The notes under the pieces: model-generated
Database searches by the model: none
What the model was told of the DNA's origin: nothing
Seen by the model: only the letters and a program-made list of their open reading frames with translations
Position numbers and translations under genes: made by a program
Shown here: positions 15,334-22,849 of the stretch, in pieces
Position numbering within the stretch: the stretch's first letter is position 1
Layout of the letters: each line of letters begins with the position of its first letter
Source: JAICIG01 sp035532215
GTDB taxonomy: Bacteria > Planctomycetota > Planctomycetia > Pirellulales > JAICIG01
DNA length: 27,049 nucleotides
Assembly (NCBI GenBank): GCA_035532215.1
Contig: DATKRK010000385.1
Location: 1 to 27,049, forward strand
Direction of reading: 5' to 3'

Positions 15334-16956
15334 ATGAACCCCGAATCGGCTTCAGACCCAATTGTGTTTTTCGGTTGCGGAGACTCCGGCCACGCTATCG
15401 TCACGGCCGACAGCGTAGGCGGCAAGGCGGCGAAGTTGATCCGAATGGCAGAGGAAGGCATTCGCACGCCCCCCGGTTTCGTGCTGGGGGTTTCCTTCTG
15501 CCGCGATTACTTCGACCGCGGCGGTCGGTTGCCCGACGGTTTTGCCGAGTTGCTTTCGCGGCAGACCGAGCGCTTGGGCAAAGCGACGGGCTTGAAGTTC
15601 GGCGGCGAGCGCCGGCCGCTGTTGCTGTCAGTTCGCTCGGGGGCGGCCGTCTCCATGCCCGGCATGCTCGACACGATCTTGAACGTCGGCTTGACCGATC
15701 GCACCCTTTCGGCGCTGATCTGCCTGACCGGCAATCCGCGACACGCCTGGGACAGCTATCGACGCTTGGTGCAAAGCTATGGCGAGTCGGTGTACGCCCT
15801 GGCCGCCGAAGAGTTCGAGCGGGTGGTCGAGGCCCAGCTTGCAAGCCAGTCGGTCCCCGCGTCGGGCGAACTCGACGCGGCCGCACTGCGAGAGATCGCG
15901 CTCGAATCGTTGGCGTGGTTTGCGTCGCGAACCGGCAAACCCTTTCCGCAGGATCCTCAGACGCAACTGGTCGAAGCAACGGAAGCCGTGTTCCGATCGT
16001 GGCGCAGCCCCCGCGCCGTTGAGTTCCGCCGGCTGCGCGGGCTCGAAGCCTTGCCGGGCACCGCGGTCACGTTCCAAGCCATGGCCTACGGCAACCTGGG
16101 CGGCAGTTCCGGGGCAGGGGTCGCTTTCACGCGCAATCCGGCCACGGGCAAGAAAACTCTCTATCTCGACTTTCTGCCCAACTCGCAAGGCGAGGACATC
16201 GTCGCGGGCCGCAGCCGATTGCAAGGCACGGCCGCGCTGGAACTGATCTTGCCCGACGTCTATCGCCAATTGGTGCAGATCGCCAAGCAATTGGAACGCC
16301 TTTTCGGCGACGCGCAAGATTTCGAGTTCACCGTCCAGGAAGGGCGGTTGTACGTGCTTCAATCTCGAGACGCCAAGCGGACTCCGCTCGCCGGCCTGCG
16401 CATCGCTTGCGATCTCGTCGCTGAAGGGTTGATCGACGAACAGACGGCCCTCGATCGGCTGAGCGGCTTCGATCTCGACAAGATCTGTTCGGTCAGTTTG
16501 GCCCCGCCCAAAGGGGCAAAGCCGCTTTGTCGCGGGACGCCCGCCAGTTCGGGAGCGGCGGTCGGCCCCGTCGCGCTTTCGCCCAAGGCGGCGATCGAGT
16601 TGGCCGCCCAGGGCCGCTCGCCGATCCTGGTTCGCAACGACATCACAACGGCCGACATCGCGGGCCTGGCGGCCTCGGCCGGCATCCTAACCGCTCGCGG
16701 CGGACGGACCTCGCACGCAGCGGTCGTCGCTCGCCAACTGAACAAGGTGTGCGTGGTCGGATGCCGCGAACTAAAGCTTGCCGGCGACTCGCAGCGCTTT
16801 CAGGCGGGCGAGCGCTGGCTCGCCGAAGGAGAGTGCCTCTCGGTCGACGGCGAATCGGGCGAGGTCTACGCGGGCCGGCTCGACGTCCGCGAGATCCGAC
16901 CGACCGCCTATTTGGAGCAGGTCGCACGCTGGAAAGAGACCGCGAAAGCCGAGTAG
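15334..16956 (+). CDS. PPDK-like protein: ATP-grasp plus phosphohistidine domain, no PEP/pyruvate barrel
   Basis: 540 residues. The N-terminal ATP-binding domain of pyruvate phosphate dikinase is clear: GGKAAKLIRMAEEGIRTPPG (29-48), LLLSVRSGAAVSMPGMLDT (97-113, Arg101), YGNLGGSSGAGVAFTRNPAT (252-271), QGEDIVAG, and DFEFTVQEGRLYVLQSR (329-345, metal/ATP residues Glu331 and Gln343). The phosphohistidine domain follows with GTPASSGAAVG (401-411) and ILTARGGRTSHAAVVARQ (451-468), His461 being the phospho-carrier. Full PPDK is about 880 residues and continues into a TIM barrel that makes PEP. This protein ends just after SVDGESGEVYAG, at the domain boundary, with a clean stop and repeat DNA beyond. 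It should be able to phosphorylate His461 from ATP, but the acceptor is unknown. Its partner is the DUF47-like gene 13 bp upstream. Rifampin phosphotransferase is a less likely alternative, because the motifs are PPDK-specific. Confidence 0.9.
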   Translation: MNPESASDPIVFFGCGDSGHAIVTADSVGGKAAKLIRMAEEGIRTPPGFVLGVSFCRDYFDRGGRLPDGFAELLSRQTERLGKATGLKFGGERRPLLLSVRSGAAVSMPGMLDTILNVGLTDRTLSALICLTGNPRHAWDSYRRLVQSYGESVYALAAEEFERVVEAQLASQSVPASGELDAAALREIALESLAWFASRTGKPFPQDPQTQLVEATEAVFRSWRSPRAVEFRRLRGLEALPGTAVTFQAMAYGNLGGSSGAGVAFTRNPATGKKTLYLDFLPNSQGEDIVAGRSRLQGTAALELILPDVYRQLVQIAKQLERLFGDAQDFEFTVQEGRLYVLQSRDAKRTPLAGLRIACDLVAEGLIDEQTALDRLSGFDLDKICSVSLAPPKGAKPLCRGTPASSGAAVGPVALSPKAAIELAAQGRSPILVRNDITTADIAGLAASAGILTARGGRTSHAAVVARQLNKVCVVGCRELKLAGDSQRFQAGERWLAEGECLSVDGESGEVYAGRLDVREIRPTAYLEQVARWKETAKAE

Positions 16957-16968
16957 CGAGCCTACCGT

Positions 16969-17119
16969 AGCCACGGATGAAACACGGATCGAACACGGAT
17001 AAGAAAAGGCCGAACAAGCGAAAGACTTCCTAAGCCGGTGGCCGGACTAAGCCCCGCCACGCACTGTTAGAACACTTCGAGGACTTCATCCGTGTTCGAT
17101 CCGTGTTTCATCCGTGGCT
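16969..17119. repeat. 32-bp perfect inverted repeat between convergent genes
   Basis: The arms at 16969-17000 and 17088-17119 are exact reverse complements. They are built of CACGGAT/GAACACGGAT words, with an 87-bp spacer. It fills the 176-bp gap between the convergent PPDK-like gene and a universal stress gene, so it may act on both transcripts. A partial arm also lies at 11972-11994. Confidence 0.9.
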
Positions 17120-17132
17120 CAGTTAGCTAGTG

Positions 17133-17696
17133 CTAAGCATGCCTGGGCAAGCGGACGGTCATCACCGGACAAGGGCTGACGCGCACCACGCGCTCCTCGA
17201 CGCTGCCGATCAGAAAATAATCGGTGCCGGTGCGGCCTTGGGTCCCGAGCAGCAGCAGATCGACGTGGTGCATCTTGGCATAGGCGCAGATTTCCTCGAC
17301 TGGTTTTCCGTAGCGGATCGCCGTTTCGATCCGGCGATGCTCGGACGGCAGCTCGGCGACCAAGGCTTCGAGCCGTTCGCGAGTTCTGGCCTCGAGACAC
17401 TGGATGAACTTCTTGGCCTCGTGCTCGCCCTCTTGCTCGCCTTTTTCCTCGGTATCGAGCAAGCGATTGAAATACTGCCGCGCCATTTCGAAGCAGGCCG
17501 TGTAGTTCGGGTCGGCGATGCCCGGCCCCAACTCGTGCAACACGTGCAGCAGGTGCAAATCGGCGCCAAAGCGCTCCGCCAGCGTCACCCCATAGTCGAG
17601 CGCCAGCCTCGCGGGCTCGTTAAAGTCAGTGGCCACGCAGATCGTTTCGAAGCCGAGCGGCGCCGCGCCGGCGCCGCCGATTGATGCTGAACTCAT
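17133..17696 (-). CDS. Universal stress protein (UspA family), ATP-binding type
   Basis: 187 residues; ATG at 17696 preceded by GAGGAGG about 6 nt upstream, a strong ribosome site. It has a single Usp domain: ETICVATDFNEPARLALDYG at the first strand and helix, and the ATP-binding signature G-x2-G-x9-G-S as GTQGRTGTDYFLIGS (151-165). Usp proteins bind nucleotides and help cells survive starvation, oxidative or low-oxygen stress. A charged insertion at about 80-100 (DTEEKGEQEGEHEAKK) makes it longer than the usual 140-160 residues. It runs divergently from a second usp gene across a 500-bp gap, and its 3' end meets the inverted repeat that also ends the PPDK-like unit. Confidence 0.92.
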   Translation of the reverse strand: MSSASIGGAGAAPLGFETICVATDFNEPARLALDYGVTLAERFGADLHLLHVLHELGPGIADPNYTACFEMARQYFNRLLDTEEKGEQEGEHEAKKFIQCLEARTRERLEALVAELPSEHRRIETAIRYGKPVEEICAYAKMHHVDLLLLGTQGRTGTDYFLIGSVEERVVRVSPCPVMTVRLPRHA

Positions 17697-18202
17697 TTTC
17701 GCCTCCTCGGGCCAGCAACGGTCGAATCCATCACGGCGCTCGCTTCCGGAGCGCTTTCAGCGCGTGGGGCAACGCGGCCTTCAGGGAATCAATTTCGCCA
17801 TCAGGAACTGATTCGTCAAGCGCCTTCGGATCGACAACGGCCCCTTGTCTCAGGCAGTTCCAGCGGATGCTTCGTGTTTTTACACAGCAATGCACGTGCC
17901 ACGCGAGATTCCCGAAGCAAAGCCCGCCATCGACCGAAGCCGTGCGAGCGTCTGTGCGGAATGGCGCGCTGCGACTCGCGCTTTGCAAACGCGAGACGAT
18001 TGGCCGGCCTCAATTCCGACCCTAAACACACCGATTGTACGTCCGCCGCACTCGGCACGTGGAATGCTCAAGCGACGTAAGAGGTCCTTTTTTTGGCGAC
18101 GATCGCTAGGGACCGCGGCTCAGCCAGATCGGCCAGGACCGACGCAGAGTGAATCGTAACCGGCAGCCCGCTGCCGAAGCGTGGAAAGGAGCGAATGCCA
18201 TC
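17697..18202. other. 506-bp gap between divergent universal stress genes
   Basis: I see no recognisable gene, RNA or repeat here. It must hold the promoters of both usp genes. A minus-strand frame at 17731-17988 ends in a plausible amphipathic helix (GEIDSLKAALPHALKALRKR), but its N-terminal half is Cys/Trp/Arg-rich and lacks a ribosome site, so it is not called. No clear FNR-type TTGAT-N4-ATCAA site was found by eye. Confidence 0.5.
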
Positions 18203-18637
18203 ATGAGCGCCAAAAAAATCATCTTTGCGACAGATTACTCGCCCGCCAGCCAGCACGCCTTGAACTATGCAGCGTCGATGGCGCGAGACCGCGACGCGAC
18301 CCTGCTGATCGTGCACGTTTCGGAATTGGAAGAGTACCCGGTCGGCGAGTTGTTCGACGAGGAGCCTCGCCCGTCGGAATCGGAACTCGAAGAACTTCTG
18401 GCCGTCAAGATTCCCGACTCCAGAATCCACTGCGAGCATCGCTTGCTGCACGGCGCCGCGGCGAAGGAAATCGTCAAACTGGCCCGGCAAGAAGACGCGG
18501 AGCTGATCGTGATGGGCGCTCGCGGGCGATCGCCGCTGGGCCAACTCTTGGTCGGCAGCGTGGCGGAAGCCGTGATTCGCGACGCCCATTGCGCGGTCTG
18601 CGCCTTGCGGCCGCCCGTCTATGCGCCGGTCGCGTAA
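18203..18637 (+). CDS. Universal stress protein (UspA family), compact ATP-binding type
   Basis: 144 residues from the ATG at 18203. A longer frame from 18149 is rejected because AAGGAG (18185-18190) lies between the two starts and the Usp fold begins immediately with AKKIIFATDYSPASQHALNY. The ATP-binding signature is complete: GARGRSPLGQLLVGS (105-119, G-x2-G-x9-G-S). Length is typical of a one-domain Usp. It shares only family-level similarity with the divergent usp at 17133-17696, so they are paralogues rather than a recent duplication. The B12 operon follows after 105 bp on the same strand, with a palindromic repeat between. Confidence 0.93.
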   Translation: MSAKKIIFATDYSPASQHALNYAASMARDRDATLLIVHVSELEEYPVGELFDEEPRPSESELEELLAVKIPDSRIHCEHRLLHGAAAKEIVKLARQEDAELIVMGARGRSPLGQLLVGSVAEAVIRDAHCAVCALRPPVYAPVA

Positions 18638-18654
18638 CGTTCCGTTCGACCATG

Positions 18655-18729
18655 CGTAGGTCAGGCTTTCCAGCCTGACATGGAAAGCGTGCGTTACGAA
18701 TAACGTCAGGCTGGAAAGCCTGACCTACG
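18655..18729. repeat. 25-bp perfect inverted repeat (GTCAGGCT family)
   Basis: The arms at 18655-18679 and 18705-18729 are exact reverse complements. Each arm is itself a hairpin: GTCAGGCT, TTCC, AGCCTGAC. The right arm ends where the ribosome site (GAGGAG) of the cobalamin-binding gene begins, so if transcribed the stem would sit at the start of the operon leader. The same words recur at 12444-12481. Confidence 0.9.
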
Positions 18730-18742
18730 AGGAGTTTCGACG

Positions 18743-19156
18743 ATGTCGAAGGGACGCATTCTGATCGGCAAGCCGGGATTGGACGGCCACGACCGCGGCG
18801 CCAAGTTTGTCGTCCGGGTGCTGCGCGACGCCGGCTACGATGTCGTTTACACTGGCATTCGGCGCAGTCCCGAGCAAATCGTCTCGGCGGCCATTCAGGA
18901 AGACGTCGACGCCATCGGCTTGAGCATCCTCAGCGGAGCGCACAAGGTCCTGTTCGGCCGTGTGCTGGAACTGCTCGCCGAGCGCGGCGCTCGCGACATC
19001 GTCGTGTTCGGCGGCGGGACGATTCCGGCCCGAGACGTGCCGTTTCTCAAACAATTAGGCGTTCGCGCCATCTTCACGCCGGGCGCGTCGACCGCCTCGA
19101 TGGTGGCCGCGATCGACGCCCTGCTCCAGGAGCGGCAACGTGAATGCATTGCTTGA
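18743..19156 (+). CDS. Methylmalonyl-CoA mutase cobalamin-binding subunit
   Basis: 137 residues; ATG at 18743 with GAGGAG about 8 nt upstream. It is a stand-alone B12-binding domain of the mutase type. The DxHxxG motif is Asp14-Gly-His16-Asp-Arg-Gly19, with His16 as lower axial cobalt ligand. SxL is Ser61-Ile-Leu63 in LSILSGAH, and GGG is at 90-92. In human and E. coli mutases this domain is the C-terminal third of one chain; here it is separate, as in archaeal mutases and isobutyryl-CoA mutase small subunits. Its 3' end overlaps the MeaB gene by 17 bp, and the catalytic chain lies just beyond. Confidence 0.93.
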   Translation: MSKGRILIGKPGLDGHDRGAKFVVRVLRDAGYDVVYTGIRRSPEQIVSAAIQEDVDAIGLSILSGAHKVLFGRVLELLAERGARDIVVFGGGTIPARDVPFLKQLGVRAIFTPGASTASMVAAIDALLQERQRECIA

Positions 19157-20207
19157 GGCCGCACGAGGCGGTTCGGTCCGCGCCGCCAGCCGATTGATCA
19201 GCCTCATCGAAGACGATCCGGCTCGGGCCTGCGCGTTGCTCGCGGAACTCAATAACTGCCCGGCGCCGAGATTGGCGGCCGGAATCACCGGGGCGCCGGG
19301 CGCCGGCAAGAGCCTGTTGATCAACGAACTCCTCAAAGCGTGGCGCAAGCGAGAGCCCGAAAGACGGCTGGGCGTGCTTGCCGTCGACCCGTCGTCACAT
19401 CGTTCCGGCGGCGCCGTGCTGGGCGATCGCATCCGGATGATGGAGCACGCTGGCGACGAGCGCGTATTTATCCGGTCGCTGGCGAACCGGGGGCGGCTGG
19501 GCGGCCTGACGCTCGGCATCCGAGAATCGCTGCGCGTCATGGGACTGGTCGGTTGCGACGTCGTGCTGCTGGAAACGGTTGGCGTCGGACAAAACGAGAT
19601 CGATGTCGCCCAGGTGGCCGATCTGGTCGTGGTGACGTTGGCGCCGGGCCTGGGCGACGACGTGCAACTGCTCAAGTCGGGATTGCTCGAGATCGCCGAT
19701 ATCGTCGTCGTCAACAAGGCCGACCGTCCCGGCGCCGACCGCCTGTTCGCCGAACTTAACTCGATGCTGGCGCTGTGCGACTCGCCGCGTCCCTTGACTT
19801 TCCTGGCGAGCGCTCTGGAACATCGCGGCATCGACGAGTTGGTCGAAGGCGTGGAGCGTCTCGCCGCCGCGCAAGACGTCGCACGGGCCCCCCGGCGCGC
19901 CCAGTCGCTCCGGCAGGAAGTCGCCTGCGCCGTGCGCGAATCGGCCATCCGATCGCTCGACCGCGCAATCGCCGCAGGGACCTTGAGCGAGCAGGCGATC
20001 GAGCGGGTTTTGAGCGGCCAAGCCTCGGTCGAACAGGCGGCGGCCAAGTTGCTCGCAGCCGCCGTGCAGCCTGCACCGCCGCCAGGCGCGCCGCCGACCG
20101 GCGCGGCCGCCGGCGTCGCCCAACTGCGCGGAGCGAACCGCGTTCCGCCAGCGCCCGGCGCCGGCGAGCACGTCCTGTGTGTTGCGAACCAGGGAGACGA
20201 TGCATGA
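19140..20207 (+). CDS. meaB: MeaB/ArgK-type G-protein chaperone of B12 mutase
   Basis: 355 residues from a GTG at 19140 that overlaps the preceding gene. MeaB/ArgK GTPases gate cofactor loading and protect methylmalonyl-CoA mutase from inactivation. All motifs are present: Walker A GAPGAGKS (51-58), DPSSHRSGGAVLGDRIRM (83-100), ETVGVGQNE (145-153) and NKAD (192-195). The core ends near residue 310. The last 45 or so residues are Ala/Pro-rich (PAPPPGAPPTGAAAG), a tail most homologues lack. The stop overlaps the start of the mutase gene by 4 bp (ATGA), implying translational coupling. The hydrophobic LVVVTLAPGLGDDVQLLKSG stretch is also typical of the family. Confidence 0.94.
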   Translation: MNALLEAARGGSVRAASRLISLIEDDPARACALLAELNNCPAPRLAAGITGAPGAGKSLLINELLKAWRKREPERRLGVLAVDPSSHRSGGAVLGDRIRMMEHAGDERVFIRSLANRGRLGGLTLGIRESLRVMGLVGCDVVLLETVGVGQNEIDVAQVADLVVVTLAPGLGDDVQLLKSGLLEIADIVVVNKADRPGADRLFAELNSMLALCDSPRPLTFLASALEHRGIDELVEGVERLAAAQDVARAPRRAQSLRQEVACAVRESAIRSLDRAIAAGTLSEQAIERVLSGQASVEQAAAKLLAAAVQPAPPPGAPPTGAAAGVAQLRGANRVPPAPGAGEHVLCVANQGDDA

Positions 20208-21874
20208 CGCACGATCGCATTCGCGAACAGGCTGAAGCCTGGAACACCGGGCCGCTGGCAAAGACCTTGTCCGCCTTCCCCGAACGTTGCGAGCAGTTCC
20301 AGACCGCCTCGGGCCTGCCGGTCGAGCGGCTGTACCTGCCGGGCCCCGACGTCCTCGAACGTTACGAGGAAAAGCTCGGCTTTCCCGGCAGTTTCCCGTT
20401 CACGCGGGGCGTGCAACCGACGATGTATCGCGGCCGGCTGTGGACGATGCGCCAATACGCCGGCTTCTCGACGGCCGAAGAATCGAACCGCCGCTATCGC
20501 TATCTGCTCTCGCAAGGCTCGACCGGGCTGAGCATCGCGTTCGATTTGCCCACGCAGTTAGGGCTCGATTCCGATCATCCGATGTGCTTCGGCGAAGTCG
20601 GCAAGGTGGGCGTAGCGATCAATACGCTGGCCGACATGGAGGCGCTGTTCGAGGGGATTCCGCTCGACAAGGTCTCGACGTCGATGACGATCAACGCCAC
20701 GGCGCCCGTGTTGCTGGCCATGTACGTCGCCTTGGCGGAGAAGCAGGGGGTTGAACCGGCGAAGCTCGAGGGCACGGTTCAAAACGACATTCTCAAGGAA
20801 TACGCGGCCCGCGGCGCCTACATCTTTCCGCCGCAGCCCAGCCTCCGGCTGATCGCGAACATCTTCCAGTTCTGCGGCGCCCGCATGCCCAAGTTCAACA
20901 CGATTTCGATCAGCGGCTATCACATTCGCGAGGCCGGCGCCACGGCGGTCCAGGAAGTCGCGTTCACGCTGGCCGATGCGATTTGTTACATCGAGACGGC
21001 CTTGCGCGCCGGACTCAAGATCGACGACTTCGCCCCGCGGCTGACCTTCTTCTTCGCCGCCCACAACGATTTCTTCGAGGAAATCGCCAAGTTCCGCGCC
21101 GCGCGCCGGCTGTACGCCAAGATCATGAAGGAGCGTTTTCAGGCCCAAGCGCCCAAGAGCATGATGCTGCGATTCCATACGCAGACGGGCGGCGTAACGC
21201 TGACGGCGCAAGAGCCGGATAACAATGTCGTGCGCGTCGCCTGGCAAACCCTGGCGGCCGTGCTGGGAGGCACGCAAAGCCTGCACGCCAACAGCAAGGA
21301 CGAGGCCCTCGCGCTGCCGAGCGAATCGTCCGCCAAGCTCGCCTTGCGCACCCAACAACTCATCGCCTACGAAAGCGGCGTGACCGGCACCGTCGACCCG
21401 CTGGGCGGCAGTTTCTACGTCGAGAACTTGACCGATCGCATCGAAAGCGAAGCCGCGCGGCTGATCGACGAAATCGACTCGCTGGGCGGCATGCCGGCGG
21501 CCATCGAAAGCGGCTACGTCTCGGCCAAGATCGAGCAAGCGGGCTACGATTGGTGCATGCAGGTCGAGCGCAAAGAGCGGATCGTCGTCGGCGTCAACGA
21601 ATACGCCGAAGGCGGTTCGCCCGACATGCCGTTGTTCGAAGTCGGCGAGGAAGTCCGGCAACGGCAAATCGACAAGCTCAACGCGGTCAAGGCCCGCCGC
21701 GATCCGCGCGCCGTCAAGCGCTCGCTGGCGGCGCTCAAGACGGCGGCCGACGACGATTCGCAGAACGTGTTGCCCAGCGTGCTGGACGCGGTGCGGGCTT
21801 ACGCAACGGTCGGCGAAATTTGCGACGTGCTGCGCCAAGCGTTCGGGGAGTACGAAGAAAAATGCCGAATGTAA
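20204..21874 (+). CDS. Methylmalonyl-CoA mutase catalytic (large) subunit, split type
   Basis: 556 residues from the ATG at 20204, with AGGGAG about 9 nt upstream and a 4-bp overlap with meaB; the open frame extending further upstream is inside meaB and ignored. It interconverts succinyl-CoA and methylmalonyl-CoA with adenosylcobalamin supplied by the separate B12 subunit. Family motifs are YRGRLWTMRQYAGFSTAEES, GLSIAFDLPTQLGLDSDHP, STSMTINATAPVL, TVQNDILKEYAARGAYIFPP and ISISGYHIREAGA. The residues that distinguish methylmalonyl- from isobutyryl-CoA mutase, Tyr89 and Arg207 in the Propionibacterium enzyme, are both kept (Tyr85 in RQYAG, Arg203 in AARGAYIFPP), and the active-site His is His240. 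The B12 domain is absent at the C-terminus, as expected for split enzymes. Confidence 0.95.
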   Translation: MTHDRIREQAEAWNTGPLAKTLSAFPERCEQFQTASGLPVERLYLPGPDVLERYEEKLGFPGSFPFTRGVQPTMYRGRLWTMRQYAGFSTAEESNRRYRYLLSQGSTGLSIAFDLPTQLGLDSDHPMCFGEVGKVGVAINTLADMEALFEGIPLDKVSTSMTINATAPVLLAMYVALAEKQGVEPAKLEGTVQNDILKEYAARGAYIFPPQPSLRLIANIFQFCGARMPKFNTISISGYHIREAGATAVQEVAFTLADAICYIETALRAGLKIDDFAPRLTFFFAAHNDFFEEIAKFRAARRLYAKIMKERFQAQAPKSMMLRFHTQTGGVTLTAQEPDNNVVRVAWQTLAAVLGGTQSLHANSKDEALALPSESSAKLALRTQQLIAYESGVTGTVDPLGGSFYVENLTDRIESEAARLIDEIDSLGGMPAAIESGYVSAKIEQAGYDWCMQVERKERIVVGVNEYAEGGSPDMPLFEVGEEVRQRQIDKLNAVKARRDPRAVKRSLAALKTAADDDSQNVLPSVLDAVRAYATVGEICDVLRQAFGEYEEKCRM

Positions 21875-21888
21875 CGATGCCGGATGTT

Positions 21889-21986
21889 GGGCGCCATGCC
21901 TTCGCCGGCGTAGGCATGCGCGCGCCGGCGCCACAGCGAATCGCATGCTTACCCGCTTGCTACGCAAGCGTGAAAGCATGGCGCCC
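21889..21986. repeat. Inverted repeat between mutase and decarboxylase genes
   Basis: The outer arms GGGCGCCATGC (21889-21899) and GCATGGCGCCC (21976-21986) are exact inverses. Inside are a CGCTTGC-TAC-GCAAGCG hairpin (21954-21970) and CGCCGGCG-type palindromic words. It takes up most of the 150-bp gap in an otherwise overlapping operon, so it could lower expression of the downstream gene or protect the upstream mRNA 3' end. Confidence 0.75.
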
Positions 21987-22024
21987 AGGTGATGTAAGCA
22001 TTTCAATCAGTAAGGGAACATCGC

Positions 22025-22804
22025 GTGTCACTCGTGCTGCAATCCATCACCGACTCGATCGGTACGCTGACGCTCAACCAGCCGGAGAAGCGCAACGCGC
22101 TGAGCCGTGCTCTGATCGACGAATTGATCGCCGGGCTCGATGCGTCGGCCGCGGCGGAGGTGCGGGCCGTCGTGCTGCGCGCCGCGCCGGGGTCGCGCGT
22201 CTGGTCGGCCGGGCACGACGTCCGGGAGCTTCCCGCCGCGGGGCGCGACCCTTTGACTTATAACGATCCTTTGCGGCGCGCGGTGCGGGCCATCGAATCG
22301 TTCCCCGCGCCCGTGTTGGCCTTGATCGAAGGCGGCGTCTGGGGCGGCGCCTGCGAACTGGCGTTGAGTTGCGACCTGTTGGTCGCCACGCCCGAGGCGA
22401 CGTTCGCCATTACGCCCGCCCGGATGGGAGTGCCTTACGACATGTGCGGCATGTTGAGTTTCATGAAGATGATCAACATGCCCGTGCTCAAGGAAATGCT
22501 GTTTACCGGCCGGCCGATTCCGGCCGAACGCGCGCTCGCGGCGGGCGCGCTGAATTACGTCGTGCCGGCGGCGGAGTTGGAGCGGTTCGTCTACGAGTTG
22601 GCCGCTCGCATCACCGAGACTTCGCCGCTCTGCGTGGCGGCGATCAAAGAGGAGTTGCGGATGCTATCGGAATCGATGCCGCTCGATTCCGACACGTTCG
22701 AGCGGCTGCAGGAATTGCGCCGCAAGGTGTACGACAGCCACGACTATGAAGAGGGCATCCGCGCATTCTTGGAAAAGCGTCCGCCCGTCTTCAAGGGGCG
22801 CTGA
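22025..22804 (+). CDS. scpB: Methylmalonyl-CoA decarboxylase (ScpB/YgfG type)
   Basis: 259 residues from a GTG at 22025, with AAGGGA about 8 nt upstream. It belongs to the crotonase superfamily, but the signature is that of E. coli ScpB rather than an enoyl-CoA hydratase: VWSAGHDVRELPAAGRDPLT, YNDPLRRAVRAIESFPAPV, IEGGVWGGACELA, TPARMGVPYDM, AIKEELRMLSE and KVYDSHDYEEGIRAFLEKR. ScpB decarboxylates methylmalonyl-CoA to propionyl-CoA. The residues matching catalytic His66 and Tyr140 of the E. coli enzyme are His64 and Tyr138. As the last gene of the B12 operon it completes succinyl-CoA to propionyl-CoA. The CoA transferase (ScpC) of the E. coli operon is not in the window, nor are an epimerase or propionyl-CoA carboxylase. 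Confidence 0.92.
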   Translation: MSLVLQSITDSIGTLTLNQPEKRNALSRALIDELIAGLDASAAAEVRAVVLRAAPGSRVWSAGHDVRELPAAGRDPLTYNDPLRRAVRAIESFPAPVLALIEGGVWGGACELALSCDLLVATPEATFAITPARMGVPYDMCGMLSFMKMINMPVLKEMLFTGRPIPAERALAAGALNYVVPAAELERFVYELAARITETSPLCVAAIKEELRMLSESMPLDSDTFERLQELRRKVYDSHDYEEGIRAFLEKRPPVFKGR

Positions 22805-22849
22805 ACGCCGGCTGAAGCGAGACAAATCGACGGCCCAGGCGAAGGCCGC

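Noticed and set aside
18638..18742. Cobalamin riboswitch before the B12 operon
   Set aside because: The gap is only 105 bp and is filled by the palindromic repeat; no B12-box-like core was seen by eye.
20204..21874. Isobutyryl-CoA mutase or ethylmalonyl-CoA mutase as the identity of the large subunit
   Set aside because: Tyr85 (RQYAG) and Arg203 (AARGAYIFPP) match the methylmalonyl-CoA mutase residues that are Phe and Gln in isobutyryl-CoA mutase, and an ScpB gene lies in the same operon.
22025..22804. Generic enoyl-CoA hydratase annotation
   Set aside because: The SAGHD, GRDPL-Y-DPLR, VWGGA, GVPY and VYDSHDYEEG motifs are those of methylmalonyl-CoA decarboxylase, and the context agrees.
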